A stretch of 64,000 bases of DNA from positions 1,197,496-1,261,495 of the forward strand of contig NW_020289975.1 of the NCBI RefSeq assembly GCF_003144245.1, written 5' to 3'. The first letter of the stretch is position 1; every line of letters starts with the position of its first letter. This document shows, in pieces, positions 52,601 through 63,809 of the stretch. Both the position numbers and the translations under genes were made by a program. This DNA is from Jaminaea rosea. Taxonomy: Eukaryota; Basidiomycota; Exobasidiomycetes; Microstromatales. The notes beneath the pieces are model-generated. The model worked only from the letters and a program-made list of their open reading frames with translations. It ran no database searches and was not told the origin of the DNA.

Positions 52601-53492
52601 TGCTCAGCCACCAGCAACAGGGGAGACGGTTGCAGAGTCATCGGCGACTCACCCTGCCACAGAAGACGCAGAAGACAAGGGAGTCGTCTCGAGCCCTGCC
52701 CCGCCCCGCTCAACTAGACGTCAAGCCGCAGCCGTTACCACATCGCAATCCTCCCCGACGAAGTCAGCTGCCACCCGCAGCACGGCGACTAGACGAGGTG
52801 GGCGACACAAGAAGAACGCTTCGTCAGTGGTCGAACCGATCGACCCCCCTTCCGTGGACGCTGAGAAGCCGATCGCGGCCGCGCCTTCAAGTGCAGCAGC
52901 GGAGATCGAGGAGAGCCAGCCAGCTACCATCGAGGAAGAGAGCAACGATGCGCCCCTTACTCGGGGACGCAAGGCTGCCCCACCCGTTGAGAAGTCGGCT
53001 GCACCTCTCACGGGCAAGGCTGCTCTCCCTCCCAAGCCCGTTGCCGCCACCAACGCAACGAGATCGACCCGCGGGCGCAGGGCGGCTGCGGCTGCGACTG
53101 CGAGCCACAGCAGCGAGAATGAGGAGGAGCAGCAGCAGCCGCAACAGCAACAGCATCCGCAGGAGCAGGCCGACGTTGCGGACAAGGCGGACGAGCCCTC
53201 TGCCCCTTCACCTGCCGTAACGAGGCGAGCAGCACGCGGCGGCGGGGCAAAGAAGGCCAGCGCCCCATCAATCAAGTCAGCCTCCAGCCCCGTCAAGCCT
53301 TCAGCACCTGCAACCTCAACCGCCAAGCGCACAGCGCGAGGGGCAGCCTCGACAGGTGGGAGGGGTAAGCGAGGCCAGCAGAAGGGAGGGAAAGACGAAG
53401 ACGGGGAGGACGAGGCGCAATCTGAGCCTCATTCTGAGCCTAGTCCGCCGACGTTGAGGACCAGAAGCGGGAGGACGGTCAGGAAGGTGTGA
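49623..53492 (+). CDS. Large FHA-domain nuclear protein
   Basis: Exons 49623..49846 and 49925..53492 (78-bp intron, phase 2) encode 1263 aa. Residues about 48-151 form an FHA domain: CNIGRSSDNDIRL (71-83) with the phosphothreonine-binding Arg75 and Ser/Asn pair, VSRHACRV (88-95), the LGSTKVVVND strand and the LSSEDLVVIHKYRFRF end. The intron falls inside the GR-S loop, and the motif is rebuilt only after splicing. A basic motif RRRVRMSLVRAAT lies at 187-199. The remaining ~1000 aa are disordered, acidic in the first half, with Ala/Lys/Pro-rich repeats and several RG-rich AT-hook-like patches (TRSTRGRRAAA, RGAASTGGRGKRGQQ) in the last 250 aa, ending RTRSGRTVRKV. FHA plus a DNA-binding-like tail suggests a chromatin or checkpoint scaffold, somewhat like Ki-67 or MDC1 in layout. 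No orthologue recognised. Confidence 0.8.
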
Positions 53493-53821
53493 GAGTGTGG
53501 CTCCTCGTTGTTTCAGGCGTAGTAGGGCGACGTTTCAATGATATCCAGCACGTCTAATCTTGTTGCTTCATGACGATGTGAATTGAGAATTGAGCAAGGC
53601 TCCAGGACTGCAAGCGGCAGCCGCCTACGGCACGCCACTCCGTCCTCACGCCCTCGGTCAAACGCCATCTTCACCCCGCCTACGGCTCTACGGCCGTCTG
53701 TATGAAGCAAGTGCAAAGTGAATTCTCAGAGCGATGAAGAGCTGGTATGGTACAAGACGAGACGAGACGAGAAACAAGAGACACTAGGAGAGGTGAAGAG
53801 ATATGCACGCGTTGCGGACCC
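53493..53821. other. Convergent 3' spacer (FHA gene / RNR2)
   Basis: 329 bp between convergent stop codons, presumably 3' UTRs. A minus-strand open extension here is not needed once the RNR2 introns are placed. Nothing else seen. Confidence 0.4.
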
Positions 53822-55493
53822 TTAGAAGTCCTCCTCCAGGGAGAAGGAGTGAGTGTTCTGCTGGCGTCCATCACCCTCGTCGCCCTCCTTGCGAGCCACA
53901 CCAGTCTTGCTGTACTCGGCGACCTTCTTCTCAAAGAAGTTCGTCTTGCCCTGTTAGTTCGGCGAGGGGGAAAACGAGGCGTTAGCATCAACTTGATGAT
54001 GCCAGCGAGGCTCACGACCATGGCTACGTACCTGAAGCGAAATGTTCTCCATGAAATCGAAGGGGTTGCTAGCATTGTAATGCTTGTCGTTGCCGAGAGC
54101 GACGAGGAGTCGGTCCTGAGAGGGGAAAGGTATAGCTCAACGTCAGCTACTATTGCTCGAACGTACGCAGTCAAGCTCAAGTGTCGACTACTCACGGCAC
54201 AGAACTCGATGTATTGGCACATAAGCTTGGCGTTCATGCCGATGAGGGCGACGGGCAGGGCGTCGGTGAGGAAGACGCACTCAATCTCGACGGCCTCGAC
54301 GATGATGGCGCGGACGGTGTCCGGGTGGGCGCGCTTCTTGAGGTGCGAGAAGAGGAGGCAGGCAAAGTCGGTGTGCAGGCCCTCGTCGCGCGAGATGAGC
54401 TCGTTGGAGAAGGTAAGACCAGGCATGAGACCGCGCTTCTTGAGCCAGAAGATGGAAGCGAAGGAGCCAGAGAAGAAGATGCCCTCTACCGCAGCGAAGG
54501 CTACGAGACGCTCAGCGAAGGTGGCGCGCTTGTCGCTGATCCAGCGCAGGGCCCAGTCTGCCTTCTGCTTGACGACGGGAATGGTCTCGACGGCATCGAA
54601 GAGGAACTCGCGCTGTGCAGGGTCGCGGATGTATGTGTCGATGAGGAGCGAGTACGTCTCTGAGTGGATGTTCTCCATCATGATTTGGAAGCCGTAGAAG
54701 CAGCGGGCCTCGGCGGCCTGAACCTCGGACGAGAAGCGCTCGACGAGGTTTTCGTTGACGATGCCGTCTGAGGCAGCGAAGAAGGCGAGGACGTGCGAGA
54801 TGAAGTGGCGCTCGTTGTCGTTGAGCTTGTTGTCCCAGTCGTGCATGTCCTTGGACAGGTCGATCTCCTCGGCGGTCCAGAAGGACGCCTCAGCCTTCTT
54901 GTACATTTGCCAGATCTGCGCGTGCGTGACGAGCGGAGCAAAGAGAGCGTGATGAGGTGGGCGAGGAAGGGAAGGGAGATGTCATGGTCAGCATGAGTTC
55001 ACAGAGTCATGACGGGCCAGCGCGATCATCGCCATCATGCGTTGTCTCGGATCGCCACCGACGCGTCTACATCGCGACGCACCACTTCAACGCGCGCAGA
55101 GGCGTCGCTGAAGGAGCGTGGCGCGATGTCACGCATGACTGGTATCGCAGACCTCCAACAAAGAGGCGAACTCGAGCGGGTACTCACCTCGTGGAAGCGG
55201 ATGGGGAACAGGACGAAACGACGCGAGCTCTCGACGAGGAGCGGCTCGTCCTCCTCAGGCAGGTCGACCTCTCCCACAAACTTGCCGTGAACAACATCGT
55301 CGGCGACGTGTGACTTCTTCTCGACCTCTGCGGCGGTGGGGGCCGTCTTGCCCTTTGAGAGGAAAGCCGGCTCTGAGAAGTCGTCTGCGTCAGCGGGGGC
55401 AGCCTTCTTTGAGGGGGTTGCATTGACGTCAATGTCGGCGAAGGAGGACGCGACCTTCTTGGAGGGAGTCTCGGGTGCGATTGCTGCGGTCAT
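53822..55493 (-). CDS. RNR2: Ribonucleotide reductase small subunit (R2)
   Basis: Four exons, 55493..55188, 54915..54196, 54115..54032 and 53950..53822, all joined in phase 0 (introns 272, 80 and 81 bp), encode 412 aa. R2 carries the diiron-tyrosyl radical used by R1 to reduce ribonucleoside diphosphates. With an offset of +7 from yeast Rnr2, the iron ligands and radical site align: Asp152 (FFAASDGIV), Glu183 and His186 ([13 protein letters not shown]) and Tyr190. The block [20 protein letters not shown] is restored only by splicing exons 3 and 4. The C-terminus FSLEEDF is the R1-docking peptide (yeast ends FTFNEDF-like). Intron 1 is unusually long and contains an ACGCGT word. Very secure. 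Confidence 0.97.
55061..55066. promoter_or_regulatory. MCB-like ACGCGT word in RNR2 intron 1
   Basis: ACGCGT is the core of the MluI cell-cycle box used by MBF to drive G1/S genes such as ribonucleotide reductase in ascomycete yeasts. Here it lies in the 272-bp first intron of RNR2. One palindromic hexamer is expected by chance every few kb, so the functional claim is weak. Confidence 0.25.
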
Positions 55494-56373
55494 GATGCGC
55501 GAGTGAGATGCGTGCGAGGGGGGAGTGGGATGGGAAGAGAGTGGATAGTTCGCCGCGGTGGAGTTGCTGAGCAAATCTAGTGGTAGCGGGATGTGGTGGT
55601 GGTGGTGCGCTGGGCGGATGTCGCTGCGAGGATTTGCGGTTGTGCTAGTGAGGTCGATGAGGCTCTAGCTTGGTAGGCAGAGTGATTCTCAACGATGATC
55701 GTGGGTTGGGAAGTGGTCGATGTGATGGAGATGAAGGGGGGAAGAGAAAGAGGAAGCTGCGATGAAGAGACGCGGCTATTTGGGCTCGACGTGTTGCCCT
55801 TGGATCCACTCTGCGCGGGCGGGCCCGAAGTCAGCCCGTCTGCCTGCCTCGCCGCCCTCCCGCCACTTTGCACGCTCCGCCGCCGCCGCGTCACGACACG
55901 AACGACGCGATTCGGAAGAAGATGAGCCTTTTGTCGCGAACCACACAACGAGAGCAGCGTCAGCGGCCAGTCGGCGATTGACACGCATCGGACACGATCC
56001 ACATAGAGAGTCACACTTCAGTCATTGCCTCATTCGATTCGCGGGCAGCAATGCAGCATGCAAGGTTCAACAGGCGGGCTTACGTCTTCCCCGCCCATCG
56101 CCGGCGATCGAGAGCAGAAGAGAGGGTGGCGTACAGTAGCGCGTGCGCGTCCTTGTTTCGCGACAAGTCACGAGGAGCATGCCTCTCACTTTGCGAGCGG
56201 GCCGTGCCATGTACGACTGGTGAGGCCAGAGCATGTCGTGTGCTTGGCCGACGTCGTTGCGAGCGAGCACACACGTCCCATGCGGCCTGCAGCGCCGCTA
56301 CACCACTCCGGTATCGTCGTGACTTGCTTTCATCCCTTGCATTCCTTGACATTCATCTAATCAGATCCGAAAG
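55494..56373. other. RNR2 promoter region and 3' flank of the histidinol-phosphatase gene
   Basis: 880 bp between two minus-strand genes. The RNR2 promoter lies here. CG-rich words (gacgcga near 55904, tgtcgcgaac near 55931) resemble but do not equal MBF/SBF sites. A (CCA)n-type run near 55590-55603 is a short microsatellite. No coding region supported. Confidence 0.45.
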
Positions 56374-57531
56374 CTACGGCCCTTGCTCCCTCAGCGCGCT
56401 CAGTCTGGCCCAGAATGGATCGTCTGCCCAGCCAGTGACTCCTTTTGCCCTCGTCCCTCTAAGGAATCGCACAGGAGCCCCCTCGCCAGGCTTCTCGCTG
56501 GCCTCCCGGGCCCTTCGCATTGACTCGTCTTCTAACAACCCAGCCTCTTCCTGATTGCGCTCCTCGTCCAGCTCGAGATGCCACAGTGTCTCCACTCTCA
56601 TCTCCATCAAGTACCGCCTCGACTGATCATAAGAGATGGCAACGTGCGTAGGACCATGCGCATCATCCGAGAGGCAGACCCGTCCACCCAGTCGCAGGAT
56701 CTCCCTCAACACATCTGCAGCTGGATACGGCGTCGCCCAGCCCTTGCGACAAGAGGCACTGTTAATCTCAAACAAGGCGCCATAGCTTGCAGCCAGACTG
56801 ATGTTCCGAGTACAGGCTTGCGAGACCTCAAGCTGGAGTGAATTCGCCGCTGCGCCCATCTTGAGGAGCTCGGTCTGTGGACGAAAGAGGCGACAGAGGT
56901 CGAAGTGACCGATGACCTCTGGCCGCAACTCGTTGATGAGGCTGTACTGAGCGTCAAGATAGGCTAGGCAGAGCTGTAGATGGGCCTCTTCTGACTGCCC
57001 GCCAAAGTGGTCCAGAGCATCGTTGAACGTCGCAGCATCGAAGTCGATGGGGATGCCCGCGTCTCTCGCAGGCCGACATGGGGAAGCGAAGCCTCCAGCG
57101 TGATGGACGCTGCCGACGAGATAGTCGACGACTCCCTTGCCTACCGCGGCAGCCCTTTGCTCCTCTCCCGGGGTACGCAAGACCTCTGCCTTGAGCCAAG
57201 CCAATGTGCTAGGACAGAGGTTCTCCGTCTCTGCGCCTACGAGGACGTTTGGCACCGCTCTCTCCTTTCCCTTTGCTTTGGTGCGGTACTCGTTCTGCAT
57301 TCGTCGCGCCTCGACGAGATATGCCTGCCACTTTGCCAGCAACTTGGCCGGCGTGCTTCCCTCCTCGCGCTCCTCTGGGTAGAGCTCTGACTCGAATTGG
57401 CGGGGCACATGCTCTGAAAGGCCATATGTATGGAAGCCTAGCTCTGTCGCTCGCTCGAGCATGATCTGAGGTGATGACCCTGGATGTGCATGAGAGCAAA
57501 AAGCTGCGGAATGAGAGTGATGAGAGTGCAT
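56374..57531 (-). CDS. HIS2: Histidinol-phosphatase (PHP family)
   Basis: One exon encodes 385 aa from the ATG directly before HSHHSHSAAFCSHA, the metal-binding N-terminus of PHP-type histidinol-phosphatases; the frame is open further upstream but that sequence is unlike the family. Other conserved blocks are TYGLSEHVPR (about 35), VGAETENL (about 93), VGSVHHAGG (about 134), VIGHFDLCRLF (about 205) and LSDDAHGPTHVA (about 305). The enzyme removes phosphate from L-histidinol phosphate, the penultimate intermediate block of histidine synthesis, in the cytosol. Length is slightly above yeast His2 (335 aa). It is divergent from NMD3, 278 bp apart. Confidence 0.93.
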   Translation of the reverse strand: MHSHHSHSAAFCSHAHPGSSPQIMLERATELGFHTYGLSEHVPRQFESELYPEEREEGSTPAKLLAKWQAYLVEARRMQNEYRTKAKGKERAVPNVLVGAETENLCPSTLAWLKAEVLRTPGEEQRAAAVGKGVVDYLVGSVHHAGGFASPCRPARDAGIPIDFDAATFNDALDHFGGQSEEAHLQLCLAYLDAQYSLINELRPEVIGHFDLCRLFRPQTELLKMGAAANSLQLEVSQACTRNISLAASYGALFEINSASCRKGWATPYPAADVLREILRLGGRVCLSDDAHGPTHVAISYDQSRRYLMEMRVETLWHLELDEERNQEEAGLLEDESMRRAREASEKPGEGAPVRFLRGTRAKGVTGWADDPFWARLSALREQGP

Positions 57532-57809
57532 GACGATGGTGTCATGAGACGGCTGGGGAAAGGATGCCAAGATGGATGAAACGGAAATGGACAACTTCTG
57601 TTGACGGCGCCCGCACAAGCCAAGTCCCTCCAGTCCGCCCGCGTCAAACGGAACGGCTTTGAAATTTGGACTGGCTTCGTCGAGAATTTCGCCCAAGAGA
57701 TGGAGGCCGGCGGAGAGCGAGTGAGGGGAGGCGACATCAGCGGCGCAGCAAGTCGTCAAATCAAGCTTGCCACCATCATCATCATCATCATTCCTCCTCG
57801 CGCCTAGCA

Positions 57810-59620
57810 ATGGAGTACTTGCAGCCTCAGGCGCATGACGCTGAGCAGGGCCTCGTCCTCTGCGCCGACTGTGGCACTGCCATTCCACCGAACTCGGCCA
57901 ATCTCTGCCTGTCATGCTTGCGCAACTCAGTCGACATCACTGAAGGAATCCCAAAGCAGGCAACGGTCAACTTCTGCAAGAACTGTGAGCGATATCTCAA
58001 CCCGCCGCAGACGTGGGTAATGGCTCAGCTCGAGAGCAGAGAGCTTCTCGCCATCTGCCTGCGCAAGCTGCGTGGCCTCAACAAGGTCAGACTCATCGAC
58101 GCCGGCTTCATCTGGACTGAGCCCCACTCGAAGCGACTGAGAGTCAAGCTCACCGTACAGAAGGAGGTCCTCATCTCGACGATCTTGCAGCAGATCTTTG
58201 AGGTCGAGTACATTGTGCAGTACGGCCAATGCCCAGACTGTACCCGTCTTGCGGCCAAGAATACATGGAAGGCCCAGGTTCAGGTCAGGCAGAAGGTTCC
58301 CCACAAGAGGACGTTCCTCTACCTTGAGCAGCTCATCCTCAAGCATAACGCGCACAAGGATACAATCAACATCTCAGAGAAGAAGGACGGCCTCGACTTT
58401 TACTACACGCAGAGAGCTCACGCAGTCAAGATGTGCGAGTTCCTGGCGTCAGTCGTGCCCGTCAAGGTCACGTCAAGCACCAGTGTCATCAGCATGGACA
58501 TCCATTCGAGCACTTCGAACAACAAGTTCACCTACAGTGTTGAGATTGCGCCCATCTGCAAGGACGACCTCATCTGCCTGCCAAAGAATGTAGCCAAGAG
58601 CTTGGGACAACTACCGCAGCTCGTCCTCTGCTCTCGCATTACAAATTCGATTCGCCTCATGGACCCAGTCACCCTTCACTACGCCGACATACCCGCAGAG
58701 AAGTGAGTAAGAGAATTGTATCCAGCATGCTAGCATCGTACTGAACCTTCCTCCGCGCACTTTTCCTCCTCGATAGATACTTCCGCGACCCCTTCCAAGC
58801 CCTCTGCACCATCCCCGAGCTCGTCGAGTTCCTCGTTCTGGACATCGAGCCCTCCACACACGCCGCGCCCACGAACAATTCAAGCAAGACCAGCAAGCTC
58901 CTCACAGCAGACGCCCAAGTCTCTCCAATGAATGCCACCTCCTTCGGCCAAGCGGACGCTGTCCACCACACCCGAACACACCTTGGCGCACTCCTCCAGC
59001 CAGGAGACGCGGCAATGGGCTACAACTTGGGCTCGGCCAACTTCAATTCAGAGGTCTTCGATTCCATCCCGTCAGAGAAGATCCCAGACGTGTTCTTGGT
59101 GAAGAAGAGCTACCCTGACAGCAAGAAGAGGAGGAAGAACAGGAATTGGCGCCTCAAATCCATTGCGAAGGAGGCGGACGAGCAGACTGTCAGTGAGACG
59201 ACTCATGGTCGTGGAGCACTGGGTCGTCGTGGTGGATTGGACGGACAGAAGGTCGAGGCGGCATACGAGTGGTTCTTGCGCGAGTTGGAAGAGGACGAGG
59301 AGATGCGTGCGGGCGTCAACCTGTACCGCGACAAGGAGGCAGAGGAGCGCTTGAAGCGCAAGAGAGAGGCAAAGGCGCTCAGGAGGGCGAGAAAGGCTGC
59401 TCAGCGTGATGCCGAGGGAGATGAGGAGATGGATGGTGATGGAGATGCGGACATGGGAGCAGGAGCCGCTGGTGACATCGATGATGGGATGACAGACGAC
59501 GGCATGACGACGGACGGGGAGAGCGAGTTTGGTGACGATGAGGATGTGCCGCGGATCAGGATGGATGAGCTCCTCGACGATATGGACGAGATGGCCATCG
59601 ATGAGGGATTCAAGCCATGA
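57810..59620 (+). CDS. NMD3: NMD3, nuclear export adaptor of the 60S ribosomal subunit
   Basis: Exons 57810..58702 and 58777..59620 (74-bp intron, phase 2) encode 578 aa. The N-terminal zinc-binding region shows paired CxxC motifs (LCADCGTAIPP, LCLSCLR, FCKNCERYL, QCPDCTR). The central block (TFLYLEQLILKHNAHKDTIN, DGLDFYYTQRAHAVKM) and HYADIPAEK-YFRDPF across the splice are diagnostic. The C-terminus is acidic (MDGDGDADMG, DMDEMAIDEGF), where the Crm1-dependent nuclear export signal is expected, including a plausible leucine/methionine series. NMD3 loads on pre-60S particles and bridges them to Crm1. An ATC/CAT microsatellite (about 57773-57790) lies just upstream of the start, in the leader. 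Confidence 0.97.
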
Positions 59621-59869
59621 TGAGAGACGGCAGGTTGCAATTCCACAGAGTGTACAGATCACAATGGCTGATTGCGATGCCCAGGTGCCACGAGCTGAGG
59701 TGGTGTGATATCTATCGGCCATTTCTTCGTCGGCCTTGTCGGAGAAGGTCAAAGCGGCGCACGGACGCCCGGACTTGCCTCCTGCCTTTCACCCATCGTG
59801 ACCACGCCGTCCTTCTCGCCTTTCAAACACCTTCTCTTCCCTCCCCCATCTCCCTTTTCTGACACAAGC

Positions 59870-61256
59870 ATGAGGCCATTTGCTGCTGTATTTCTCCGCT
59901 CAGCGGCAAGGCGTTGCCAAAGCATCGCGAGCTCCCCAGCCGCTTCAGCTCGTCTGGCTCCTAACGCTCGCCTTGCTCCTCCTCTGTCCTCTTCCTCCTC
60001 TCCGCTGCCTCGCTGCTTCTCGACCACTCGAACAACATGCGCAGACTCCAGCGCTCGCAAGACGGTATTGCACGACTATCACGTCCAACAAGGCGGCAAG
60101 ATGGTATCTTTCGGCGGGTACTCGATGCCCCTGACCTACTCCTCCCTCAGCCAAGTAGCCTCCCACCACCACACCCGCAGCCAGGCCAGCCTATTCGATG
60201 TGTCTCACATGGTGCAACACCACTTCGAGGGCCCAGGAGCAGCAGACTTCCTCAAGTGGCTCACGCCAAGCAGCTTGAAGAAACTACCCGACCATCAAGG
60301 AACTCTCAGCGTGTTGTTGAACTTTGGGGGAGGGATCTTGGATGATACCGTTATCACAAAGATTAGCGACGAGAAGTACTATGTGGTCACGAACGCGGGT
60401 AGGCGTGAGGAGGACCTCAAGTGGCTCCAAGAGAGGCTGGCCGACTGGCGCGGTGAGAAGAAGGGGGGTGAGGTCAAGCATACCGTCCTCGAGAACCAGG
60501 GGCTCGTAGCGCTTCAAGGCCCGAAGGCGGCAGAGGTTTTGGCCCAGCATACGGACGTGGAGCTCAGCAAGCTCACTTTCGGCAAGACTGCCTACGCAAC
60601 AGTGGCTGGCGTGCCAGACTGTCACATTGCGAGGGGCGGTTACACGGGCGAGGATGGCTTTGAGATCTCTATCGCGCCGGAGCAGACGGTCAAGGTTACC
60701 GAGGCGCTCGTCGGCACGAAGCCTACTGCATTGGCTGGACTCGCTGCGAGGGATAGCTTGAGGCTCGAGGCAGGGATGTGCCTGTACGGGCACGACTTGG
60801 ACGAGACGACCACTCCGAGTGAGGGTGGTTTGGCTTGGGTTGTCAGTGAGTAGGCGAGGCGAGGAGGAGACTGGCTCGTTGCCCCCTGTCGCTGATCCTC
60901 CCATCTCTTGGCTTGCAGGCAAGGATCGCCGCACCTCCGCCGACTTCATCGGCGCCGAACGAGTGCTCAAGGACATCAAGGAAGGCCCACAACGACGTCG
61001 AGTCGGCCTCGTAGTGGATGGGGCTCCAGCTCGTGAGGGAGCCAAGCTCTTCGCAGCGACCGAGTCTCGCGAACAGGTAGGTGTGGTCACATCGGGCATC
61101 CCGTCGCCCACCCTGGGCAAGAACATCGCCATGGCGTACGTGGCCAATGGGCTGCACAAGAAGGGTACGGAATTGGAGGTCGAAGTTAGGGGCAAGCGGA
61201 GGCTTGCCGTGGTTGAGAAGATGCCGTTTGTTGAGAACAAGTTTTACAGAGGATGA
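59870..61256 (+). CDS. GCV1: Aminomethyltransferase, glycine cleavage T protein (mitochondrial)
   Basis: Exons 59870..60845 and 60919..61256 (73-bp intron, phase 1) encode 437 aa. Residues 1 to about 60 are Arg/Ser/Ala-rich without acidic residues (MRPFAAVFLRSAARRCQSIA), a mitochondrial presequence ending near RCFSTTRTT. The body shows the T-protein pattern: VLHDYHVQQGGKMVSFGGYS, ASLFDVSHM, GGILDDTVITK, YTGEDGFEI, GLAARDSLRLEAGMCLYGHDL and GAPAREGAKLF. It transfers the methylene group from the lipoyl-bound aminomethyl to tetrahydrofolate, releasing ammonia. The junction GGLAWVVS-KDRRTSADFIG is rebuilt by splicing. The start is the first ATG of the presequence. Confidence 0.96.
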
Positions 61257-61463
61257 AATGGCAATACTATTCAACGAGATAGAAGTGAATACAACTTGTG
61301 CCAGTCGAGTGATTAGCATCGGACGGAGTGCGCGGTCAGTCTTGATTAACCCGCTATGCCGCCCGCTCCGCGCTGCAACTTTGATTGACTTCTTCTCGGC
61401 ACCTGTTCCGCTTGTCCGCTCGTCCGCTTCTTCTCCTCCTCCATCCACCCATTATCACCAAAC

Positions 61464-62671
61464 ATGGCTCACCTCGTCAACAGCAGCCAGACGGCTCCCC
61501 TTCCCGACATCAGCGCTACGGCGTCGTCGTCTCTCCATCTCAACTTCCCCGCTACGACCTATGGCGCCCCTATGAACTCGCGCTCCATCTCGCGAGTCTC
61601 GGTTCACCCCGCCGCCCTTTTCTCCATTCTGGACCACTTCCTTCGTCGAAGTGACAAGGCGGCCAGCACCGAAGAGAATGCAGAGGAGGATGCGGAGGGA
61701 AAGAAGGCTGGAGAACAGGCCAATGCAGAGGCCTCAGCTTCGTCCTCATCGAATGCGAGGTCCAACCGGGTTATTGGTACTTTGCTGGGCACGCATAATG
61801 AGGGAGAGGTAGAGATCCGATCGTGCTTTGCGGTCCCGCATAACGAGACGGATGAGCTCGTTCAGGTGGACATGGACTACCATCGTCAGATGATTGAACT
61901 GCACACCAAAGTTCACCCGGAGGAAGTGATTGTTGGATGGTGAGTCTCAAGAGAGGAGAGAGAGAGAGCTGCGCTCACTGGATCATATGCTCACCCTCTA
62001 CCTTGTCCTCCGCCCGCCCGCTCAGGTACGCAACGTCACCCGACCTCAACACCTACTCTGCTCTCATTCAAGACTTCTTCTCCAAGGAGTCAGCCCCTCA
62101 CCAGGCCGTTCACTTGACGATCGACACTGACCTTCGTTCGAGCGAGGCGTCGTCATCGTCGAGCGAGCCCCTCGGCGTCCGCGCCTACGTCTCTTCTCCT
62201 CTCGGCCTCACCCCGAAGGCAGACAACGCCGTGTTCCTTCCCTTGCCGGTCACCCTTCTCTCTGCCCCCGCAGAGCGACCGGCCCTCTCCCTCTTGGCAT
62301 CTCAGACCACGCTCGCGCAGCAGCAAGCCAACGGCTCCAGCACCGCTGCGCCTCCCTCCCTCTCAGCAGGCCAGGTTGTGCCCGACCTGCAAGCTCTGAC
62401 CCTCGCTCTCCAGCAAATCCAACAGCAACTGCGTCGCGTCCTCTCCTACGTACGTGAGGTCGTCTCCGGGCAGCGTCAGGGTGACGAGGTTGTGGGTCGA
62501 TACTTGCTGGACACGATTGCTCGAATCCCAGTAGGGGCGAGCAAGGCAGAGGGCAAAGATGTGGGGGATGTCTGGAACTCGTGCCTGCAGGATGTGCTCA
62601 TGGTCAGCTACTTGAGCAACATTGTCAGGGCGCAGGCAGAGGTGGCCGGGAGGTTGACGCTGCTGTCGTAG
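61464..62671 (+). CDS. Translation initiation factor eIF3 subunit F (MPN protein)
   Basis: Exons 61464..61939 and 62026..62671 (86-bp intron, phase 2) encode 373 aa. The MPN domain is recognisable from [80 protein letters not shown] and HLTIDTDL. The catalytic JAMM H-x-H...D set is absent, as expected for eIF3f. Between the first helix and the RVIG strand an acidic Glu/Ala/Ser insertion of roughly 45 aa extends the domain. The C-terminal part ([27 protein letters not shown]) matches eIF3f helices. It works in the eIF3 complex on the 40S subunit. It follows GCV1 by 207 bp. Confidence 0.94.
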
Positions 62672-63001
62672 GAGCGTGGGGTCTGATAGATGTGGTGCCG
62701 CTCCGCTCCAGTCGAGCGAATGGTATCTTTGATTGTCATCTCCGAGTGCTGCTCTCACATCGTGCGAGTGCCATGAAGTCGTCTCAGCAGCGTGCTTCTC
62801 AAGCACGCTGCCGCGAGACTGCCTGAAAATCAAGCCCGCCCAAGTCTCGTCTCCTCGTCCCTTGGTCCCGCCTCTCCGCGTCGCGTGGGAAACGACGGAT
62901 TGAAGACGAGGGCCAAGCAAAGCTGCGAGAGATCAACACTCGCGATTCCATCTTGTCCTTCTCTCCACTGCCATCCACACCAGAGATCCTAATTAATCGA
63001 C
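62672..63001. other. Spacer between eIF3f and SPC19 genes
   Basis: 330 bp between two plus-strand genes, holding a 3' UTR and the SPC19 promoter. Nothing else recognised. Confidence 0.4.
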
Positions 63002-63809
63002 ATGAACGTGGGCGGTACAAGCTCTATGCCACGCGCATCCCTCTACCCAGGCATGGCCGCTCAAGGGTACGACCAATCGCAGCCCCACCCGAGCGGCTCG
63101 TCAACACCGCACCTCCTCTCATCCAGCCTGTCCTCCCTCTCCCAATCCGTCTCCATCCTACAGCACACAAACTCCCTCTTGTCACATTGCGTCTCCGACG
63201 TACCGCGCCTGTGCTTGGCTCTCACTTCGCGCAGGCACTTCGATGTAGTGACAGAAGGGACTGTGCAGGAGGCAAAGAGACGGATTGAAGATGAGATGCG
63301 TCCGCTGCTTAGAGAGTTGATTCAACGAGGAGAGGAAGGAGTCGGGAGGGAGGAGATGGCTGCGAGGAGGGCGAGGAACAAGGTATGCGCGTGGTAGACG
63401 TACGACTCCTTACGATTGGGACGATGGGCTGATGTGATTTTCCCCTCAACTCGTCCACTCTTACGCGCAGGTATCTCAACTCACCACTCGTCTCGAGCAA
63501 CTCCTCGCCTCGCAACAGATCAAGATCACTCCAGCAGCTTCTCGCAACGGCAATGGTAAGGGAGCGGGCGAAGATGACGAAGAGGAGGAGCGTGCCCGTG
63601 CTGAGGAGCAGAGGCAATTGGACGATCTGGCGCGCGTCAAGAGGAGGAGAGCGCAGCTGGAGAAGGAGTTGCTTGCGTTGGAAGATGAGGTTGAGAGGGA
63701 GGTGAGCATGCGCTGGGATCGAGGAGGTGTTTGCCAGTATATAGCTGATACATTTGTTCCATCCCAACAGGAAGCAGAGCTGAAGAAGTCACAGGGCTCG
63801 CCTGCCTGA
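63002..63809 (+). CDS. SPC19: DASH complex subunit Spc19
   Basis: Three exons, 63002..63382, 63471..63701 and 63771..63809 (introns 88 and 69 bp, all phase 0), encode 216 aa. The Spc19 pattern is clear: SLSSLSQSVSILQHTNSLL, a short CVSDVPRLCLALTSRRHFDV-V segment, then EGTVQEAKRRIEDEMRPLL and two further charged coiled-coil helices. Spc19 is part of the heterodecameric DASH/Dam1 ring that couples kinetochores to depolymerising microtubules. The last exon adds only 12 residues. It is near the right edge of the window but appears complete. Confidence 0.88.
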
